6,358 bases of DNA from Rhodospirillales bacterium (GTDB lineage Bacteria; Pseudomonadota; Alphaproteobacteria; Rhodospirillales; 2-02-FULL-58-16), in NCBI GenBank assembly GCA_021775195.1, contig JAJFIG010000217.1, positions 1 through 6,358 on the forward strand. Reading direction: 5' to 3'. The notes below the pieces were generated by a model. It was not told where the DNA came from, ran no database searches, and was given only the letters and a program-made list of their open reading frames with translations. Numbering within the stretch: the first letter of the stretch is position 1; each line of letters begins with the position of its first letter. The position numbers and the translations under genes are program-made. Of the stretch, positions 5,936 through 6,358 are shown one piece after another.

Positions 5936-5949
5936 CCGCCATATGGCGG
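5936..5949. repeat. Perfect 14-bp palindrome CCGCCATATGGCGG
   Basis: Fourteen bases with exact dyad symmetry, 70 bp upstream of the lipoprotein start codon. The absence of any loop makes a DNA-binding dimer site more natural than an RNA hairpin, but no regulator can be named. It touches the next stem-loop directly. Confidence 0.5.
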
Positions 5950-5980
5950 AAGCGCAATGCCGGCACACCGGTTTGCGCTT
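5950..5980 (+). other. Stem-loop between the basic cytochrome and the NHL lipoprotein genes
   Basis: AAGCGCAA (5950-5957) pairs perfectly with TTGCGCTT (5973-5980). Inside, CCGG (5960-5963) pairs with CCGG (5968-5971) around a CACA loop. The whole forms a 12-pair hairpin with a small asymmetric bulge. It sits 38 bp before the next ATG and lacks a following T tract. It could be an mRNA-stability or translation-control element, or a weak terminator of the upstream cytochrome gene. Confidence 0.55.
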
Positions 5981-6018
5981 ACGCCCCGTTCAGGGGGTAT
6001 TCGCAAGGAGAGGGCACG

Positions 6019-6358
6019 ATGCGCTTGCTTCAAACCTTGAGAACAGGATCCCGTTGGTCCCTATGGACCGTCATAATCGCCCTGCTGCCGGCTCTCGCCG
6101 GGTGCGCGGTCCCGAAGCCGCCCAAGCCGCCGGCGAAAGAGGCCGTGGATTACGTGTGGCCGGTGCCGCCGGATCCCCCGCGGATCAAGTTCATCCGAAG
6201 CGTCCGTGCCAAGACCGACGTGGAACCCGAAAAGGGTCCCAGCATTACGGACACAATCCTCGGTGAGGAGAAGAAAAAGGACACGGTAAGGCTGAAGAAG
6301 CCTTATGGCGTCTATGGCGACAGGGAAGGGCGGATCCTGGTTGCCGACACGGGCTGGG
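6019..6358 (+). CDS. Lipoprotein with NHL/six-bladed beta-propeller domain (5' part only)
   Basis: The first 113 codons are present and the gene runs off the right edge. The N-terminus is a lipoprotein signal: basic MRLLQTLRTGSR, hydrophobic core, then lipobox LAGC with C29 as the lipidated residue. A short proline/lysine linker (PKPPKPPAK) follows. Next comes YVWPVPPDPPRIKFIRSV, an opening typical of bacterial six-bladed beta-propeller (NHL-repeat) lipoproteins. The sequence LKKPYGVYGDREGRILVADTG at about 92-112 is the first NHL-like blade (P-x-G-V-x-x-D-x-x-G-x-I-x-V-A-D-T). AAGGAG (6005-6010) precedes the ATG. Propellers of this kind often sit beside multihaem cytochrome genes and may scaffold proteins; that role here is inferred from position. 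The remaining blades lie outside the window. Confidence 0.88.
   Translation, partial: MRLLQTLRTGSRWSLWTVIIALLPALAGCAVPKPPKPPAKEAVDYVWPVPPDPPRIKFIRSVRAKTDVEPEKGPSITDTILGEEKKKDTVRLKKPYGVYGDREGRILVADTGW

Noticed and set aside
5943..6266. 107-codon reading frame overlapping the lipoprotein start
   Set aside because: It is in another frame from the lipobox/NHL protein, has no ribosome site and runs through the palindrome and hairpin; its Arg/Ala-rich translation is typical of out-of-frame GC-rich DNA.

Overview
The window reads as a piece of a GC-rich (near 60% in the genes) Pseudomonadota chromosome. An alphaproteobacterial, Rhodospirillales-like origin is my guess. It rests on GC content, on the fumarylacetoacetate-hydrolase/ketopantoate-reductase pairing, and on an FNR/FnrL-type site beside cytochrome genes. 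No rRNA, tRNA, CRISPR array or mobile element is visible.

Layout. Positions 1-302 are a non-coding, AT-richer leader with a weak candidate promoter and an imperfect palindrome. Positions 303-2157 (+) hold two soluble metabolic enzymes, an FAH-family hydrolase/lyase and a PanE/ApbA-type 2-ketoacid reductase, 61 bp apart and probably co-transcribed. A strong hairpin at 2185-2215 then separates them from a convergent gene at 2254-3426 (-), which encodes an exported tetraheme cytochrome c built from four c553-like domains. A 485-bp divergent intergenic region (3427-3911) follows. It carries a nearly perfect FNR-type box at 3668-3681, flanked on both sides by -10-like hexamers at the spacing of class II FNR promoters.

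To the right, all on the + strand, is a cytochrome gene series: a membrane protein with one haem c site and four predicted transmembrane helices (3912-4685), a small exported monohaem protein of PSCyt1/planctomycete-cytochrome type (4901-5302), a very lysine-rich small cytochrome c (5531-5839), and the start of a lipoprotein leading into an NHL/six-bladed beta-propeller domain (6019 to the window end). The gaps between these genes are long (179-228 bp) and two of them contain strong stem-loops, so they may not be one simple polycistronic message.

Interpretation (inference). The right two thirds looks like an oxygen-responsive electron-transfer module. The membrane haem protein would sit at the cytoplasmic membrane, the tetraheme, PSCyt1-type and basic monohaem cytochromes would shuttle electrons in the periplasm, and the propeller lipoprotein would act as a membrane-attached platform or partner. 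No terminal reductase or oxidase is seen, so the substrate cannot be named from this window. The FAH/ketoacid reductase pair looks like an unrelated catabolic neighbour.
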